A stretch of DNA of 64,000 bases from Clostridium putrefaciens (GCF_900461105.1 NZ_UFWZ01000001.1:372001-436000), one strand, 5' to 3'. Numbered from the stretch's first letter, positions 17,340-26,516 are shown. The notes: generated by a model not told the origin, from the letters alone. Made by a program: numbers and translations.

Positions 17340-18197
17340 ATGAGTGAAAATTCAAATAAAGATGTTAATGAAGATATTAATAAAAAGAAATTAACCCAAA
17401 AAGATTTGACAAACATGTTTATTCGTTCAAATTTTCATCAAGGATCTTGGAACTTTGAAAGAATGCAGGGTTTAGGATATTGCTACTCTATGATACCTAT
17501 TATAAAAAGATTATACGAGGGTGATGAAAGAAAAGAGGCTCTTAAAAGGCACTTAGAATTTTTTAATACTCAACCTTTTGTTACAGCTCCAATACTTGGT
17601 GTAACAGCAGCAATGGAAGAGGAAAAGGCTAACGGAGCAGATATAGATGGTGGAAGTATAAATGGTGTAAAGATAGGACTTATGGGACCTCTTGCAGGAG
17701 TTGGAGATCCAATATTTTGGGGAACACTAAGGCCGGTACTTGCCGCACTTGGAGCTAGTCTTGCTTTAAGTGGAAGTATACTTGGACCTATATTATTTTT
17801 TGTGTTATTTAACGCAGTTCGTCTTGCTGTAAGATGGGGTGGAATTAAATATGGATATACAAAGGGAACAGAAATAATATCAGATACTGGAGGAAATAGG
17901 CTTCAAAAGTTAACAGAAGGTGCATCCATACTAGGTCTATTTGTAATGGGATCCCTTGTAGCTAAATGGACAACCTTTAATATGCCGGTAGTAGTTTCTA
18001 CTATAACTAACCAAAATGGAGAACAGGTTATAACTACAGTTCAAAATATATTAGATTCATTGCTACCTGGATTAATTCCTTTGATACTAACCTATGTGTG
18101 TTCAAGGTTATTAAAGAAAAAGATAAACGCCATTTGGATAATATTTGGATTGTTTATAGTTGGAATAGTGGGGTACAAATTAGGGATATTGTCATAA
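17340..18197 (+). CDS. PTS mannose/fructose/sorbose family component IID
   Basis: The 285-residue protein starts at an ATG behind GTAGGAGG. Family signatures include RSNFHQGSWNFERMQGLGY near the N-terminus and KIGLMGPLAGVGDPIFWGTL in the middle, with membrane segments toward the C-terminus. It is the second membrane subunit of the transporter. It is the last gene of the operon; a long hairpin follows the stop. Confidence 0.93.
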   Translation: MSENSNKDVNEDINKKKLTQKDLTNMFIRSNFHQGSWNFERMQGLGYCYSMIPIIKRLYEGDERKEALKRHLEFFNTQPFVTAPILGVTAAMEEEKANGADIDGGSINGVKIGLMGPLAGVGDPIFWGTLRPVLAALGASLALSGSILGPILFFVLFNAVRLAVRWGGIKYGYTKGTEIISDTGGNRLQKLTEGASILGLFVMGSLVAKWTTFNMPVVVSTITNQNGEQVITTVQNILDSLLPGLIPLILTYVCSRLLKKKINAIWIIFGLFIVGIVGYKLGILS

Positions 18198-18211
18198 TAG
18201 TATCTTCTAAT

Positions 18212-18271
18212 AAAAAGGTACCTATAGATGAAACACTCTTTTTAAAGTGTCCTATCTATGGGTACCTTTAT
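18212..18271. terminator. Long hairpin between the PTS operon and femX-like gene
   Basis: Outer arms AAAGGTACC/GGTACCTTT enclose inner complementary parts (TATAGAT with ATCTATG, AACACT with AGTGT). The T-run is short, but the position between convergent genes supports termination. Confidence 0.65.
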
Positions 18272-18308
18272 AAAATGAATCACGTTTTTATTTGTATAAA
18301 AATTCAAG

Positions 18309-19640
18309 TTACTTATTTCGAAGTTTACTTCTTACTTCTTTAAATCGTGGAAATACATACTTGAAGGCATTATAAATAGGTTTTTTAATTACTAAATCAA
18401 ATTCACCTATGAACTCTACAAACTTTCCATTAAAGCCTTTTTTGAATTTATATAGTCCATATAAAGGGTTTTCAGGATTTAAGTCTCCAGAAACACCTCT
18501 AAAGTCATATAAATAGCACCCAAGGTCTATACTATCATTGATCATAGCGTATTGCATAAGGAAATTGGGCATAGCATCTCTTAAAACATCATCAGAGGCA
18601 CCATAAAGGTACCAGGCCTTGCCACCATAATATAAGTATATAGCACCAGAGATATAGAACTCCTTGCCTTCATATGGCTTTATATCTTCCATTCTATTTT
18701 TAAAGCCCTCTATTTGTCTTTCAGACTCTTTTAATTTATTTTCATTATCTTGAAGCTTTTTATTAAGCTTTTCTATTTTATCTTCAGTATTATCACCTAA
18801 AAGCTCTTTTTTAATCTCTTCAATTTTTACTAAAGCTCTAGAATTTGCATCTTGTTGTTTTTTAAGCTTTTCAGTAAGTCTTTCAAAGTCTTTTTCATAA
18901 CTATACTTAATCATATATAGTTTCGAGAAAGGAAATAGGTCATCTATCATTTCCTTAAAATATTCTTTGTTTCTAATTATAAAGTTATCTCTTTTTCCTG
19001 TAACCACCATTATTTTATAAAATTCTTCAAGCATTTGATCTGTCATGTTAGATTTATCATAAATTTCGCAAGATAGTCCACGCTCTTCAGCAACTCTTAT
19101 ATTATATCTAGTTTTACTAGAGAAACTTTTAAATACCTTCTTTTTTGCATCTTCTTTGTCTTCGGAAGTAGGAAGATCGAGTCTAAATACAAAGTTTGGT
19201 TGAATCCCTTCAAAGCTTATAGAGTCCGTATGATTATATCCAAGGCTTTGCAAGAATCCTGAAATCTTCTCACTATTATAAACTAGCTTTTCATCCTCTT
19301 TTAAATGTATGTCAGGATCTATTGTAATAAATGCAATTTTATTAGATTTCGAAAATTCACGAAGATATTCTGTGAATTCTATAAGTAAGTCTTTATTATT
19401 ATAATCTGAAACGAAGCCCCTAGGGATATAACCTATGTAATAAGGCATTTTAGGTATCTTTCTTAAAATCATCATACAAGATAAGACCATATTATTATTA
19501 GAATCATATCCTGCTATATATTTAGGAATCCAATCTTTTTTTACATTACCCCATCCGGAAGTTTGGAATATGTGACCTTTCAAGTGTTCTTTGCTAAAAT
19601 CATCAATGTGGTTAGGTTTAACTTCTATAAAATTATACAA
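18309..19640 (-). CDS. FemX/FemAB-family peptidoglycan aminoacyltransferase
   Basis: I place the start at the TTG at 19640 (443 residues) because AAGGAGA lies just upstream; the ATG at 19661 contains that site within its own first codons. The new N-terminus, YNFIEVKPNHIDDF, also matches how relatives begin. HIFQTSGWGNVKK and YYIGYIPRGFVSDY belong to the first GNAT-like half. A charged segment of about 60 residues (about 240-310) is a coiled coil as in FemA. The family uses aminoacyl-tRNA to add residues to the lipid II peptide stem and so builds interpeptide bridges. The amino acid is not predictable. Cytoplasmic, with no signal peptide. Confidence 0.88.
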   Translation of the reverse strand: MYNFIEVKPNHIDDFSKEHLKGHIFQTSGWGNVKKDWIPKYIAGYDSNNNMVLSCMMILRKIPKMPYYIGYIPRGFVSDYNNKDLLIEFTEYLREFSKSNKIAFITIDPDIHLKEDEKLVYNSEKISGFLQSLGYNHTDSISFEGIQPNFVFRLDLPTSEDKEDAKKKVFKSFSSKTRYNIRVAEERGLSCEIYDKSNMTDQMLEEFYKIMVVTGKRDNFIIRNKEYFKEMIDDLFPFSKLYMIKYSYEKDFERLTEKLKKQQDANSRALVKIEEIKKELLGDNTEDKIEKLNKKLQDNENKLKESERQIEGFKNRMEDIKPYEGKEFYISGAIYLYYGGKAWYLYGASDDVLRDAMPNFLMQYAMINDSIDLGCYLYDFRGVSGDLNPENPLYGLYKFKKGFNGKFVEFIGEFDLVIKKPIYNAFKYVFPRFKEVRSKLRNK

Positions 19641-20137
19641 TCTATATAATCTCCTTTTCATCTATGTTTATCCTTATTGTACTCCTATTTATATATAACT
19701 TGTTAATTATTCTATATATATTTTATATTAACATAAGTCTTATTTCAAGAGCGGTTAAAGTAAAAAAGGTGGAGAAAATAGTATATAGTTAATAGTTTCA
19801 GTAAAAATAAATAGTGAATATAAAGAATGGTGATAGGAGATAGTTATAATTAAAGTACATAAAGTTTAATAAGAGTCATAGAATAAATAAAGATAGAAAT
19901 AATAGGAAATATCATAGGAAATATCATAGGAAATAATATAAGACATGATATAAAACATGATAAAAGGTGATATAAGACATGATAAAAAACATGATAAAAC
20001 ATTATATATATATTAAAAAATCCACGAAATATGAAAATAAAAAGATAAAAGTTACAAAAAGATAACATTGTTCACTAAAGGTTCATAAATGGTTTTTGAA
20101 AGCCTATTAGTGGAAGGTGGGAAAATGGAGGGGTATT
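19641..20137. other. Intergenic region with degenerate tandem repeats
   Basis: At 19900-20010 there are copies of a 12-base unit (ATAGGAAATATC type) followed by several ACATGATA-containing units. No gene, terminator or clear promoter is visible; the open frame across it on the minus strand is an artefact of the repeats (recurring F-Y-H-V and F-P-M-I). Confidence 0.5.
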
Positions 20138-20326
20138 ATGAAAATGAATAAGTTTTTTTATAGTGAAAAGATTTGTGCGTCTTGTAAACACTTTCAAAAA
20201 GAGAGATCTTTAAAGCCTAGATATATAGAGGTGTTAAGCGATGATGGGTATTGCAACGAAAAACAAGGGTTCTACAAAATGAACACATTAAATATGTCAA
20301 AGTGTGATTTGTGGAAAGGGTTATAA
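20138..20326 (+). CDS. Small cysteine-rich protein, unknown function
   Basis: The protein has 62 residues from the ATG at 20138, with GGAGGGG just upstream. It contains C-A-S-C near residue 13, a Cys in DGYCNEK and a final Cys in MSKCDLW. Four cysteines in this arrangement could bind one zinc ion or an iron-sulfur centre. There is no signal peptide or membrane segment. I do not recognise the family. It stands alone before the NlpC/P60 gene. Confidence 0.65.
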   Translation: MKMNKFFYSEKICASCKHFQKERSLKPRYIEVLSDDGYCNEKQGFYKMNTLNMSKCDLWKGL

Positions 20327-20413
20327 ATACTATTAAAAGAGATAGTCATGTAATTATAATAGGTTCAATCAAGGGGCCTTTTGTGTACAGTCTGTAAAAA
20401 AGTAAGTTTGCTA

Positions 20414-20479
20414 TTGTTTGAAGTTTTTATTTAGTATATAATAGTCACAGTGATGTGAAAACAAATGGGGGACTACCCC
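20414..20479 (+). promoter_or_regulatory. Promoter and small leader hairpin of the NlpC/P60 gene
   Basis: TTGTTT (20414-20419) and TATAAT (20437-20442) are 17 bases apart. The 5' leader contains GGGG-GACTA-CCCC at about 20467-20479, a small GC stem rare in this AT-rich DNA. No known riboswitch matches. Confidence 0.6.
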
Positions 20480-20510
20480 TATATAAATAAAATTTTAGTG
20501 GGGTGGAATA

Positions 20511-21734
20511 GTGAATAAAAAATTAATAGCAGTATTTATGACAATGGGGATTATCATGACTTCTGGTGTACAAGCGTTTGCAGCGCCTATTACAGATGCA
20601 GAAAAGGCTCAAATTAAGCAAGGCCAGGAAGAACTTGAGAAAGCAGAAGATAAATTAAACGAATTAGAAGTTAAACTTCAGGAGTTAGATTCACAAATTG
20701 GTGGACTTCAAGATAAGATAAACGAAAATAAGTCTAATATTCTTACAAAAGAAAAAGATATAATTACAATTAAAAAGGAAATCGAAAAGATAACTAAAGA
20801 TCTTAAAGAAAAACAACAAATCTTTGACACAAGAATGAGAGCGATTTATAAAAGTGGATCACCAGGATACCTAGAGCTTATTATTAAAGCTGAAGGTATG
20901 TCAGATCTTTTTTCAAAGGTTAAAGCAATAGGTAAATTAATGGATTTCGACAAAAAGATAATAGAAGAGCTTGATAATACTAAATTAGAGCTTGATAACA
21001 AAAAGGAATCTTTAGATAGCCAAGTTAAATCTTTAAGTGAATTAAAAATAGAAAATGAAAAGAAATTGTCAGAAGTAAATGTAAAAAAACAAGAACAAAA
21101 GAAATTAGTGGACAATGCTAAAGAAGAAAGTAAAAAAGTAAAAGTTGATTTAAAAGAAAAAGAAAGAAAAATTATAACTTTTCAAAAAGATATAATTCAA
21201 AATTCATCTAGTTCGGTAGATGATATAAAAGGTGCCATAGGAGCACTAAGAGAAACTAGGAAAATCATCGTAGTTATTGACGATGAAGTGGTTGAATTAA
21301 TTGAAAAAGGTAAAGATATAATTAAGAATAGAGAAGCGGCAGCTAAAGCTCCAAGCATAGTTCAATCAAGAGGTGGAAGTAACGCAGCGCCAGCATCAAG
21401 TAATTCTATAGTAAATTATGCTTATAACTTTATAGGAGTACCTTATGTATGGGGTGGTACAAAACCATCAGGATTTGACTGTTCAGGGTTTACGTCATAT
21501 GTTTACAATGCCTTTGGGTATGGAATAGGACGAGATACCTATGCTCAAATAGGAAGTGGAAGTGCTGTGTCTTATAATGACCTTCAACCTGGAGATTTAG
21601 TATTCACAAATGGTGTGGGACATGTTGGTATATACGTAGGTGGAGGACAGATGATTCATGCTCCACGTACAGGAGAAAGAGTAAAGGTTGGACCAATATA
21701 TAAATTCAGTAGTGCAAGAAGAGTTTTAAGATAG
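20511..21734 (+). CDS. Secreted NlpC/P60 peptidoglycan endopeptidase with coiled-coil N-domain
   Basis: The 407-residue protein starts at a GTG with GGGGTGG upstream. Residues 1-25 form a signal peptide ending AFAAP. A long coiled coil (about 30-270, rich in E, K and L) follows, then an Ala/Ser linker and a C-terminal NlpC/P60 domain (about 300-407). The domain has the catalytic cysteine in FDCSGFTSYVYN and the histidine in GHVGIYVGGGQMIHAP. Such enzymes cut peptide stems of peptidoglycan; the coiled coil of PcsB/CwlO-type relatives controls activity through FtsEX, which is inference here. Monocistronic, with promoter and terminator. Confidence 0.93.
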   Translation: MNKKLIAVFMTMGIIMTSGVQAFAAPITDAEKAQIKQGQEELEKAEDKLNELEVKLQELDSQIGGLQDKINENKSNILTKEKDIITIKKEIEKITKDLKEKQQIFDTRMRAIYKSGSPGYLELIIKAEGMSDLFSKVKAIGKLMDFDKKIIEELDNTKLELDNKKESLDSQVKSLSELKIENEKKLSEVNVKKQEQKKLVDNAKEESKKVKVDLKEKERKIITFQKDIIQNSSSSVDDIKGAIGALRETRKIIVVIDDEVVELIEKGKDIIKNREAAAKAPSIVQSRGGSNAAPASSNSIVNYAYNFIGVPYVWGGTKPSGFDCSGFTSYVYNAFGYGIGRDTYAQIGSGSAVSYNDLQPGDLVFTNGVGHVGIYVGGGQMIHAPRTGERVKVGPIYKFSSARRVLR

Positions 21735-21844
21735 TATGCAGCTTATTATAATATAGAAGATAATATAATAAATATATTGAAGAATATGATAGTCCGCGGT
21801 GAAACAGGACAATGGTATCTTTTACAAGTGTATTTATAATGATT

Positions 21845-21878
21845 AAAAAGCTTTCGGAGTTGCCGAAGGCTTTTTTGT
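21845..21878 (+). terminator. Terminator after the NlpC/P60 gene
   Basis: The stem AAAAAGCTTTCGG/CCGAAGGCTTTTTT has one T-G pair and the loop AGTTG, and it ends in a T-run. Confidence 0.9.
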
Positions 21879-21986
21879 TAGGTATAAAGTTTTAATACTA
21901 TAAGTTTATATATAAATTTAGTAGAGACTTTTTGTTAAGAGTAATATAGAATGTAAGGATGGTAATTAATATCATTTGATGAAAGT

Positions 21987-22028
21987 AATGATAACTTTAG
22001 AATGATAACTTTAGAATGATAACTTTAG
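21987..22028 (+). repeat. Three tandem copies of a 14-bp unit
   Basis: AATGATAACTTTAG occurs three times without mismatch. It lies 70 bases before the methyltransferase start. It could bind a regulator or be a slippage product. The rest of the 21735-22098 gap is plain AT-rich sequence. Confidence 0.8.
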
Positions 22029-22098
22029 TTAGATAAGCTTAAATTAATGTATATAAAAATAAAAGTTTAACAGTGATAATAAGGGGTTGATTTAAATC

Positions 22099-22857
22099 AT
22101 GATAGAAGATTATAAAAACTACATAAAAGAAGATGAAACATTAGATGATCTTCAACTTAAAGGAATACATATAATACAAAAGACAAAGGGGTTTAGATTT
22201 GGCGTGGATGCTGTACTTTTAGCAAACTTTGCAAAGTCGAAAAGAAGTAGCAGCATAATGGATATTTGCACCGGTACTGGAATAGTTCCTCTTTTAATAG
22301 CGGGTAAAAAAGAATTTTCTAAAGTAACTGGCATGGAAATACAAGAGGACATGATAGACATGGCAAAAAGGTCTGTAATAATAAATAATCTTAAAGAAAA
22401 GGTAGAATTTAAATGTTCAGATCTAAAAGATTTAAAGTATTTGAAGACCTTAGAGAAGGTAGATGTATTAACAGTAAATCCGCCATATAAGGTTTATAAG
22501 TCAGGAATCTTAAATGTAAGTGATAAGGATGCTATTGCAAGGCACGAGATAGCTTGTACATTAGAAGATGTTGTAATAGCCTCTAGAATATTATTAAAGG
22601 ATAATGGGCGTATGTTCATGGTACATAGGCCAGAAAGGCTTGCTGACATACTGTGCACTATGAGAAAGCATAAAATAGAACCTAAAACCATAAGGCTTGT
22701 ACATCCTAATAGTAAAAAGGCACCTAACATAGTTTTAGTTGAGGGGCAAAGAGATGGTGGAGCCTTCTTAAGATTTGAACCACCCCTGTATATTTACGAG
22801 GAAGATGGAGAGTATAGCGAAGAAATAAAAAATATTTATAACGAAGATATATTATAA
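22099..22857 (+). CDS. tRNA1(Val) A37 N6-methyltransferase-like protein (TrmN6 family)
   Basis: The 252-residue protein has a class I methyltransferase fold. The SAM-binding motif is DICTGTGIVPLLIAG (about 52-66), followed by GMEIQEDMIDMAKRS. The catalytic NPPY motif is at about 128, typical of adenine N6 or glutamine methyltransferases. The N-terminal G-I-H-I-I-Q and FRFGVDAVLLANFA match the TrmN6 (YabB) family. The rRNA methyltransferase gene rsmI follows 122 bases downstream, the usual order in Firmicutes. Cytoplasmic, probably acting on tRNA. Confidence 0.88.
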   Translation: MIEDYKNYIKEDETLDDLQLKGIHIIQKTKGFRFGVDAVLLANFAKSKRSSSIMDICTGTGIVPLLIAGKKEFSKVTGMEIQEDMIDMAKRSVIINNLKEKVEFKCSDLKDLKYLKTLEKVDVLTVNPPYKVYKSGILNVSDKDAIARHEIACTLEDVVIASRILLKDNGRMFMVHRPERLADILCTMRKHKIEPKTIRLVHPNSKKAPNIVLVEGQRDGGAFLRFEPPLYIYEEDGEYSEEIKNIYNEDIL

Positions 22858-22979
22858 TAAAAGATTAATATGAAAAGATTAACATAAAAAGATTTTTAAT
22901 GAAAATATAACAGTTCAATATGATTTAGATAATTCAAGTTGTTTAAAGTTATTTGAAATTGTTAAAATAGGAGGAAGAT

Positions 22980-23816
22980 ATGGCTAAACTTTATATAGTA
23001 CCAACACCTATAGGAAATTTAAAAGACATAACATTAAGGGCTCTAGAAGTTCTTAATATGGTGGATGTAATAGCGGCAGAAGATACAAGACAAACCTTAA
23101 AGTTACTTAATCATTTTAATATTAAAAAGCCACTTATAAGTTATCATATGCATAATGAGCAATTTAAAAGCGAGGAATTATTAAACAAGATAGTACAAGG
23201 TGAAAATATAGCAATCGTAAGCGATGCTGGAACTCCAGGTATTTCTGACCCGGGCAGCGTTGTAATCAAAAAGTGCATAGAAAACTCTATAGAAATAGAA
23301 GTTCTTCCAGGGGCAACAGCTCTTATTACAGCTATGGTTTATTCTGGGCTTGACTCAACTAAATTTTTATTTAGAGGGTTTTTGCCAAGAGAAAATAAGG
23401 ATAGAAAGGTCATAATAGAAGACTTAAAAGACAGGACGGAAACGCTTATATTATATGAGGCTCCACATAGATTAAAGGATACACTTGCATTTTTAAGAGA
23501 AAACTTAGGCAATAGAAATATTGGGATTTGCAGAGAACTCACTAAATTATATGAAGAAATTTTAAGAGGAAGCATTGATGATATCATTTGTCACTATGAT
23601 GCGGTTCAACCTAGAGGAGAATATGTAATTGTAATTTCAGGTAAAAGCGAAGAAGAGATTGCAGAGGAAAGAGAAAGTCTTTGGATAGATATGACTATTG
23701 AAGAACATATTAAGAAATATATAGCTGATGGTCTAACAAAAAAAGAAGCAATTAAAATGGTAGCAAAAGATAGGAAGATGCCAAAATCAGAGGTTTATAA
23801 GCACAGTATTGAGTAA
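22980..23816 (+). CDS. rsmI: 16S rRNA (cytidine-1402 2'-O)-methyltransferase
   Basis: The 278-residue protein starts at an ATG behind TAGGAGGAAG. The N-terminus LYIVPTPIGNLKDITLRALE is the RsmI signature, followed by AAEDTRQTLKLLNHFNI and VSDAGTPGISDPG, which form the SAM-binding site of this tetrapyrrole-methylase-fold family. LYEAPHRL and PRGEYVIVISG lie further on. RsmI methylates the ribose of C1402 in the decoding centre of 16S rRNA. Length and motifs are complete. Short repeats (AAGTATTAAGT type, 23815-23850) follow the stop. Confidence 0.96.
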   Translation: MAKLYIVPTPIGNLKDITLRALEVLNMVDVIAAEDTRQTLKLLNHFNIKKPLISYHMHNEQFKSEELLNKIVQGENIAIVSDAGTPGISDPGSVVIKKCIENSIEIEVLPGATALITAMVYSGLDSTKFLFRGFLPRENKDRKVIIEDLKDRTETLILYEAPHRLKDTLAFLRENLGNRNIGICRELTKLYEEILRGSIDDIICHYDAVQPRGEYVIVISGKSEEEIAEERESLWIDMTIEEHIKKYIADGLTKKEAIKMVAKDRKMPKSEVYKHSIE

Positions 23817-23881
23817 ATATTGACTAAGTATTAAGTAAGTATTAAGCAGAAGATAAATAGTAAATGAATAGGAAACTAACA

Positions 23882-23960
23882 AAAAAACCAATAAGTCATA
23901 CAGTGGTGAAGTTGATTTTAGTTAAATCAACTTCATCAATGCAATAGCTTATTGGTTTTA
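23882..23960 (+). terminator. Large nested-stem terminator after rsmI
   Basis: Outer arms AAAACCAATAAG/CTTATTGGTTTT enclose a perfect 12-bp inner stem (TGAAGTTGATTT, 23906-23917, with 23923-23934). TTTT and AT-rich sequence follow. Confidence 0.8.
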
Positions 23961-24003
23961 TTAATAACTGTATCCTAAAGAAACAGTGTAATTTTTTGAA
24001 ATA

Positions 24004-24033
24004 CCTTAAATTACATTTCCATGTAATTTAAGG
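24004..24033 (-). terminator. Probable terminator of abrB
   Basis: A perfect 13-bp stem CCTTAAATTACAT/ATGTAATTTAAGG with loop TTCC (GGAA on the minus strand) lies 74 bases beyond the abrB stop. The T-run is interrupted. Confidence 0.6.
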
Positions 24034-24106
24034 CTAAGATAACTTTAAAGTTAAAATATTAATTAAAAGTGTTTAAAAATATTTAAAAATATTTATCTAA
24101 AAGATA

Positions 24107-24349
24107 CTACTTCTTAAATTCTTCCATACAACTTTTACAAATATTCTTTCCTTTATAGTTTGTTACATCTCTAGCGTCTCCGCAGAAAATACAAGCTGGC
24201 TCATATTTCTTTAATATGATTTGTTCGCCATCTACATATATTTCTAAAGCATCCTTTTCAGCAATATCCAAAGTTCTTCTTAGTTCTATTGGAATTACTA
24301 TTCTACCAAGTTCATCTACTCTTCTAACAACACCTGTTGATTTCATCAT
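24107..24349 (-). CDS. abrB: AbrB/SpoVT-type transition-state regulator with C-terminal zinc motif
   Basis: I use the ATG at 24349 (80 residues), which directly follows GAAGGAGG; an ATG at 24376 lies upstream of that site. The N-terminal swapped-hairpin DNA-binding domain reads STGVVRRVDELGRIVIPIEL and continues RRTLDIAEKDALEIYVDGE. The C-terminal part has C-I-F-C-G and C-K-S-C pairs that could bind zinc. AbrB proteins repress stationary-phase, sporulation and toxin genes during growth. A TTGACA promoter and a dyad lie upstream. Monocistronic. Confidence 0.93.
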   Translation of the reverse strand: MMKSTGVVRRVDELGRIVIPIELRRTLDIAEKDALEIYVDGEQIILKKYEPACIFCGDARDVTNYKGKNICKSCMEEFKK

Positions 24350-24436
24350 GTTTCCTCCTTCTACATCTTTCGACATCTACACTTAAATAATAACAAAAAT
24401 TCCACTTAAAGTTAATGGACTAACATACCATTTTTC

Positions 24437-24503
24437 CATTTGAAATATTAACTAGAAAATTTGTTTCAAATGTTAATATACTACCATATTATTGAAATGT
24501 CAA
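24437..24503 (-). promoter_or_regulatory. abrB promoter with dyad near the transcription start
   Basis: On the minus strand TTGACA (24498-24503) and TATATT (24475-24480) are 17 bases apart. The inverted repeat CATTTGAAA/TTTCAAATG (24437-24445 and 24464-24472) lies just downstream of the -10, where repressor sites often lie; autoregulation is possible. Confidence 0.7.
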
Positions 24504-24753
24504 GTATGTTAATAAAAGTATAAGATTCATTAAAAACAAGCCTAAGCACTGGTATGTAAGGGCTTGGACTATATATGGAGAGAAATGTAAAGAAAAAATT
24601 TATAAAAATAATTTAAAAAGTTATAAAAAAGATCTTTTTAGAACCTTTTATTTTCGTAAGTTGTTAATAAGGATAGAGAACATAAGGTACAAAATGGATA
24701 AATAGGGAAATAATAAAATTACCATTAAAGGGCTACTTATCAATATTAATTAA

Positions 24754-24781
24754 AATATTTTTTAATTAATTAAAAAATATT
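24754..24781. repeat. 28-bp perfect AT palindrome
   Basis: Fourteen bases (AATATTTTTTAATT) are followed by their exact complement. It lies in the long gap between abrB and the aldolase gene and is pure A/T. It could be a protein-binding site; chance is possible in such AT-rich DNA. Confidence 0.5.
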
Positions 24782-24849
24782 AAAAAAAGTTTATATAAAA
24801 TGTTAATTTTAATAAATGTTAATGAATATTAATTAATGAAGTTTTAAAA

Positions 24850-24957
24850 TTGTAAAGTTATGATGCTATATGTTATAATTATATACATTATAGTAAAGGC
24901 TTTGCAAGTATATATAACAAGTGAAATCATTCAAATTAAAAAAGGTTACTTTTATAA
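24850..24957 (+). promoter_or_regulatory. Promoter region of the aldolase gene
   Basis: TTGTAA (24850-24855) with TATAAT 18 bases on (24874-24879) is the best promoter candidate. A second TATAAT at 24951-24956 has a poor -35. Paired motifs TTTGCAAGTATAT (24901-24913) and ATTGCAAAGTATAT flank the second candidate and may be regulator sites. Confidence 0.5.
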
Positions 24958-25011
24958 TGATTCAAATGTAAACTATTGCAAAGTATATTCAAAATAAGGG
25001 GAGGAATTATT

Positions 25012-25653
25012 ATGAAAATATTTATTGATACTGCTAATATAGAAGAAATAAAAAAGGCAGCAGAACTTGGAGTTATAGATGGGGTTACAACTAATCCTAG
25101 TTTAATAGCAAGAGAAGGAAGAGATATTAAAGAGGTTATAGAAGAAATTTGCTCTATAGTAGATGGACCTATAAGCGCAGAAGTTATGAGTTTAGAGCAT
25201 TCTAAAATGATAGAAGAAGCTGAGGAATTAATAAAACTTCATAAAAACATAGTTATTAAGATCCCAATGTGTGCTGAAGGGCTAAAAGCTGTAAGCGCTT
25301 TATCAAAAAAGGGAATCAAAACTAATGTAACTTTAATATTTTCAGCACAACAAGCACTTTTAGCTGCAAAGGCAGGAGCAAGCTACGTTAGCCCATTTCT
25401 TGGAAGACTTGATGATATAGGAAATGGTGGTCTTCCAGTAGTTCAAGACATTGCAGAAGTATTTAGTATTTATGGAATAGAAACAGAAATTATAGCAGCT
25501 AGTGTAAGAACACCAATGCACGTTTTGGAATGTGCAAAGGCAGGTTCAGATATTGCAACTATACCATATAAAGTAATAGTTCAAATGATAAGTCACCCAC
25601 TAACAGATTCAGGGATTAAAAAGTTCATAGAAGACTATGAATCATCAAAATAA
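25012..25653 (+). CDS. fsa: Fructose-6-phosphate aldolase/transaldolase, TalC-FSA family
   Basis: The ATG at 25012 follows GGGGAGG and gives 213 residues, the usual family length; earlier codons lack a ribosome site. [20 protein letters not shown] and [12 protein letters not shown] are the N-terminal family motifs. The Schiff-base lysine is in [14 protein letters not shown] (about residue 84), with [19 protein letters not shown] and [13 protein letters not shown] further on. Small enzymes of this group work either as transaldolase in the non-oxidative pentose phosphate pathway or as fructose-6-phosphate aldolase; the sequence alone does not decide. Cytoplasmic, monocistronic, with a terminator at 25678. 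Confidence 0.93.
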   Translation: MKIFIDTANIEEIKKAAELGVIDGVTTNPSLIAREGRDIKEVIEEICSIVDGPISAEVMSLEHSKMIEEAEELIKLHKNIVIKIPMCAEGLKAVSALSKKGIKTNVTLIFSAQQALLAAKAGASYVSPFLGRLDDIGNGGLPVVQDIAEVFSIYGIETEIIAASVRTPMHVLECAKAGSDIATIPYKVIVQMISHPLTDSGIKKFIEDYESSK

Positions 25654-25677
25654 ATTAACAACAACATGATAATAGAT

Positions 25678-25720
25678 AAAGGATCAAAATCTTAGTAAAT
25701 TAGATTTTTGATCCTTTTAT
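25678..25720 (+). terminator. Terminator after the aldolase gene
   Basis: AAAGGATCAAAATCT pairs with AGATTTTTGATCCTTT (one bulged T) around a 9-base loop, and T-rich sequence follows. Confidence 0.9.
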
Positions 25721-25922
25721 TTATTTTTTCTTAAATAATAAACCACATTAATATACAATGATACAGATTATTTAAATATAGACAAGTGTGAAACCTTGTA
25801 AAGGGTTTATGCATACCGTATAATATTATTATACTTTAAACATACTTATAAAGTAGTAATTATAAAATACAACTTGTATTTTATAATTTGAAATACTAAT
25901 TAATTAAAAGGAGGTTTTGTTA

Positions 25923-26516
25923 TTGAATGATGAGAAATTTGATGTAAGTTACATATTGTCATTGGCAGAAGAGATGTCTAATAATAAATTAGTGCCCTAT
26001 GAAGATCTACCTCAATATGATCTATTTTTATCACAGGTTATTGATTATTTAAATGATAAATTTGTAGAAGAAAAGTACACAAATAATATAGTCCAAAATT
26101 ACATTAAAAGCGAGGCTATATCAAAGCCGGAAGATAGTAAAAAAAGAGGATATACAAAGCTTCATCTAGCACAACTTTTATTGCTAAGTTATATGAGACC
26201 AGTACTTACAACAGAAGAGATAAGGAAGGTTTTTAGACTAGCATTTAATGATATAAATGATAGGGAAGATGATATAATATCCTTTGAAAAGGCATATAAG
26301 ATATTTTCAGATATACAAAAAGAAAGCGTAAATGAATTTTTAACAGAGCATAGATTTTTTAATCAAGAAAAGTTAGACAGTATAGTATCTGAACTTAATT
26401 TAAAACCAAGTGATGAAGGTAGGATAAAGACCTTTATAATGGTTATGAATCTAATAGCTGAAGCTAGTGTAATAAAGAAAATAGTACAAAAGATAATAGG
26501 CGATTACCACGAATAG
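25923..26516 (+). CDS. DUF1836 family protein
   Basis: The TTG at 25923 is eight bases after AAAAGGAGG and gives 197 residues; the TTG at 25917 is too close to the site. The segment KKRGYTKLHLAQLLLLSYMR followed by LTTEEIRKVFRLAF is the DUF1836 hallmark, and VPYEDLPQYDLFLSQVIDY precedes it. The arrangement resembles a MerR-like winged-helix DNA-binding region, so a regulatory role is plausible but unproven. No signal or membrane segment. A 7-bp stem (TAGGTGG/CCACCTA) overlaps the stop codon but has no T-run. Confidence 0.85.
   Translation: MNDEKFDVSYILSLAEEMSNNKLVPYEDLPQYDLFLSQVIDYLNDKFVEEKYTNNIVQNYIKSEAISKPEDSKKRGYTKLHLAQLLLLSYMRPVLTTEEIRKVFRLAFNDINDREDDIISFEKAYKIFSDIQKESVNEFLTEHRFFNQEKLDSIVSELNLKPSDEGRIKTFIMVMNLIAEASVIKKIVQKIIGDYHE

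Noticed and set aside
19850-20068. Open minus-strand frame with repeated F-Y-H-V and F-P-M-I
   Set aside because: It arises from the tandem DNA repeats in the region; no ribosome site or family.
20380-20400. Possible WalR box upstream of the NlpC/P60 gene
   Set aside because: TGTACA and TGTAAA are separated by three bases, whereas the WalR consensus needs TGTWAH-N5-TGTWAH.
24754-24781. AT palindrome as a rho-independent terminator
   Set aside because: It has no G-C pairs and neither flank is a proper T-run in the direction of a nearby gene.
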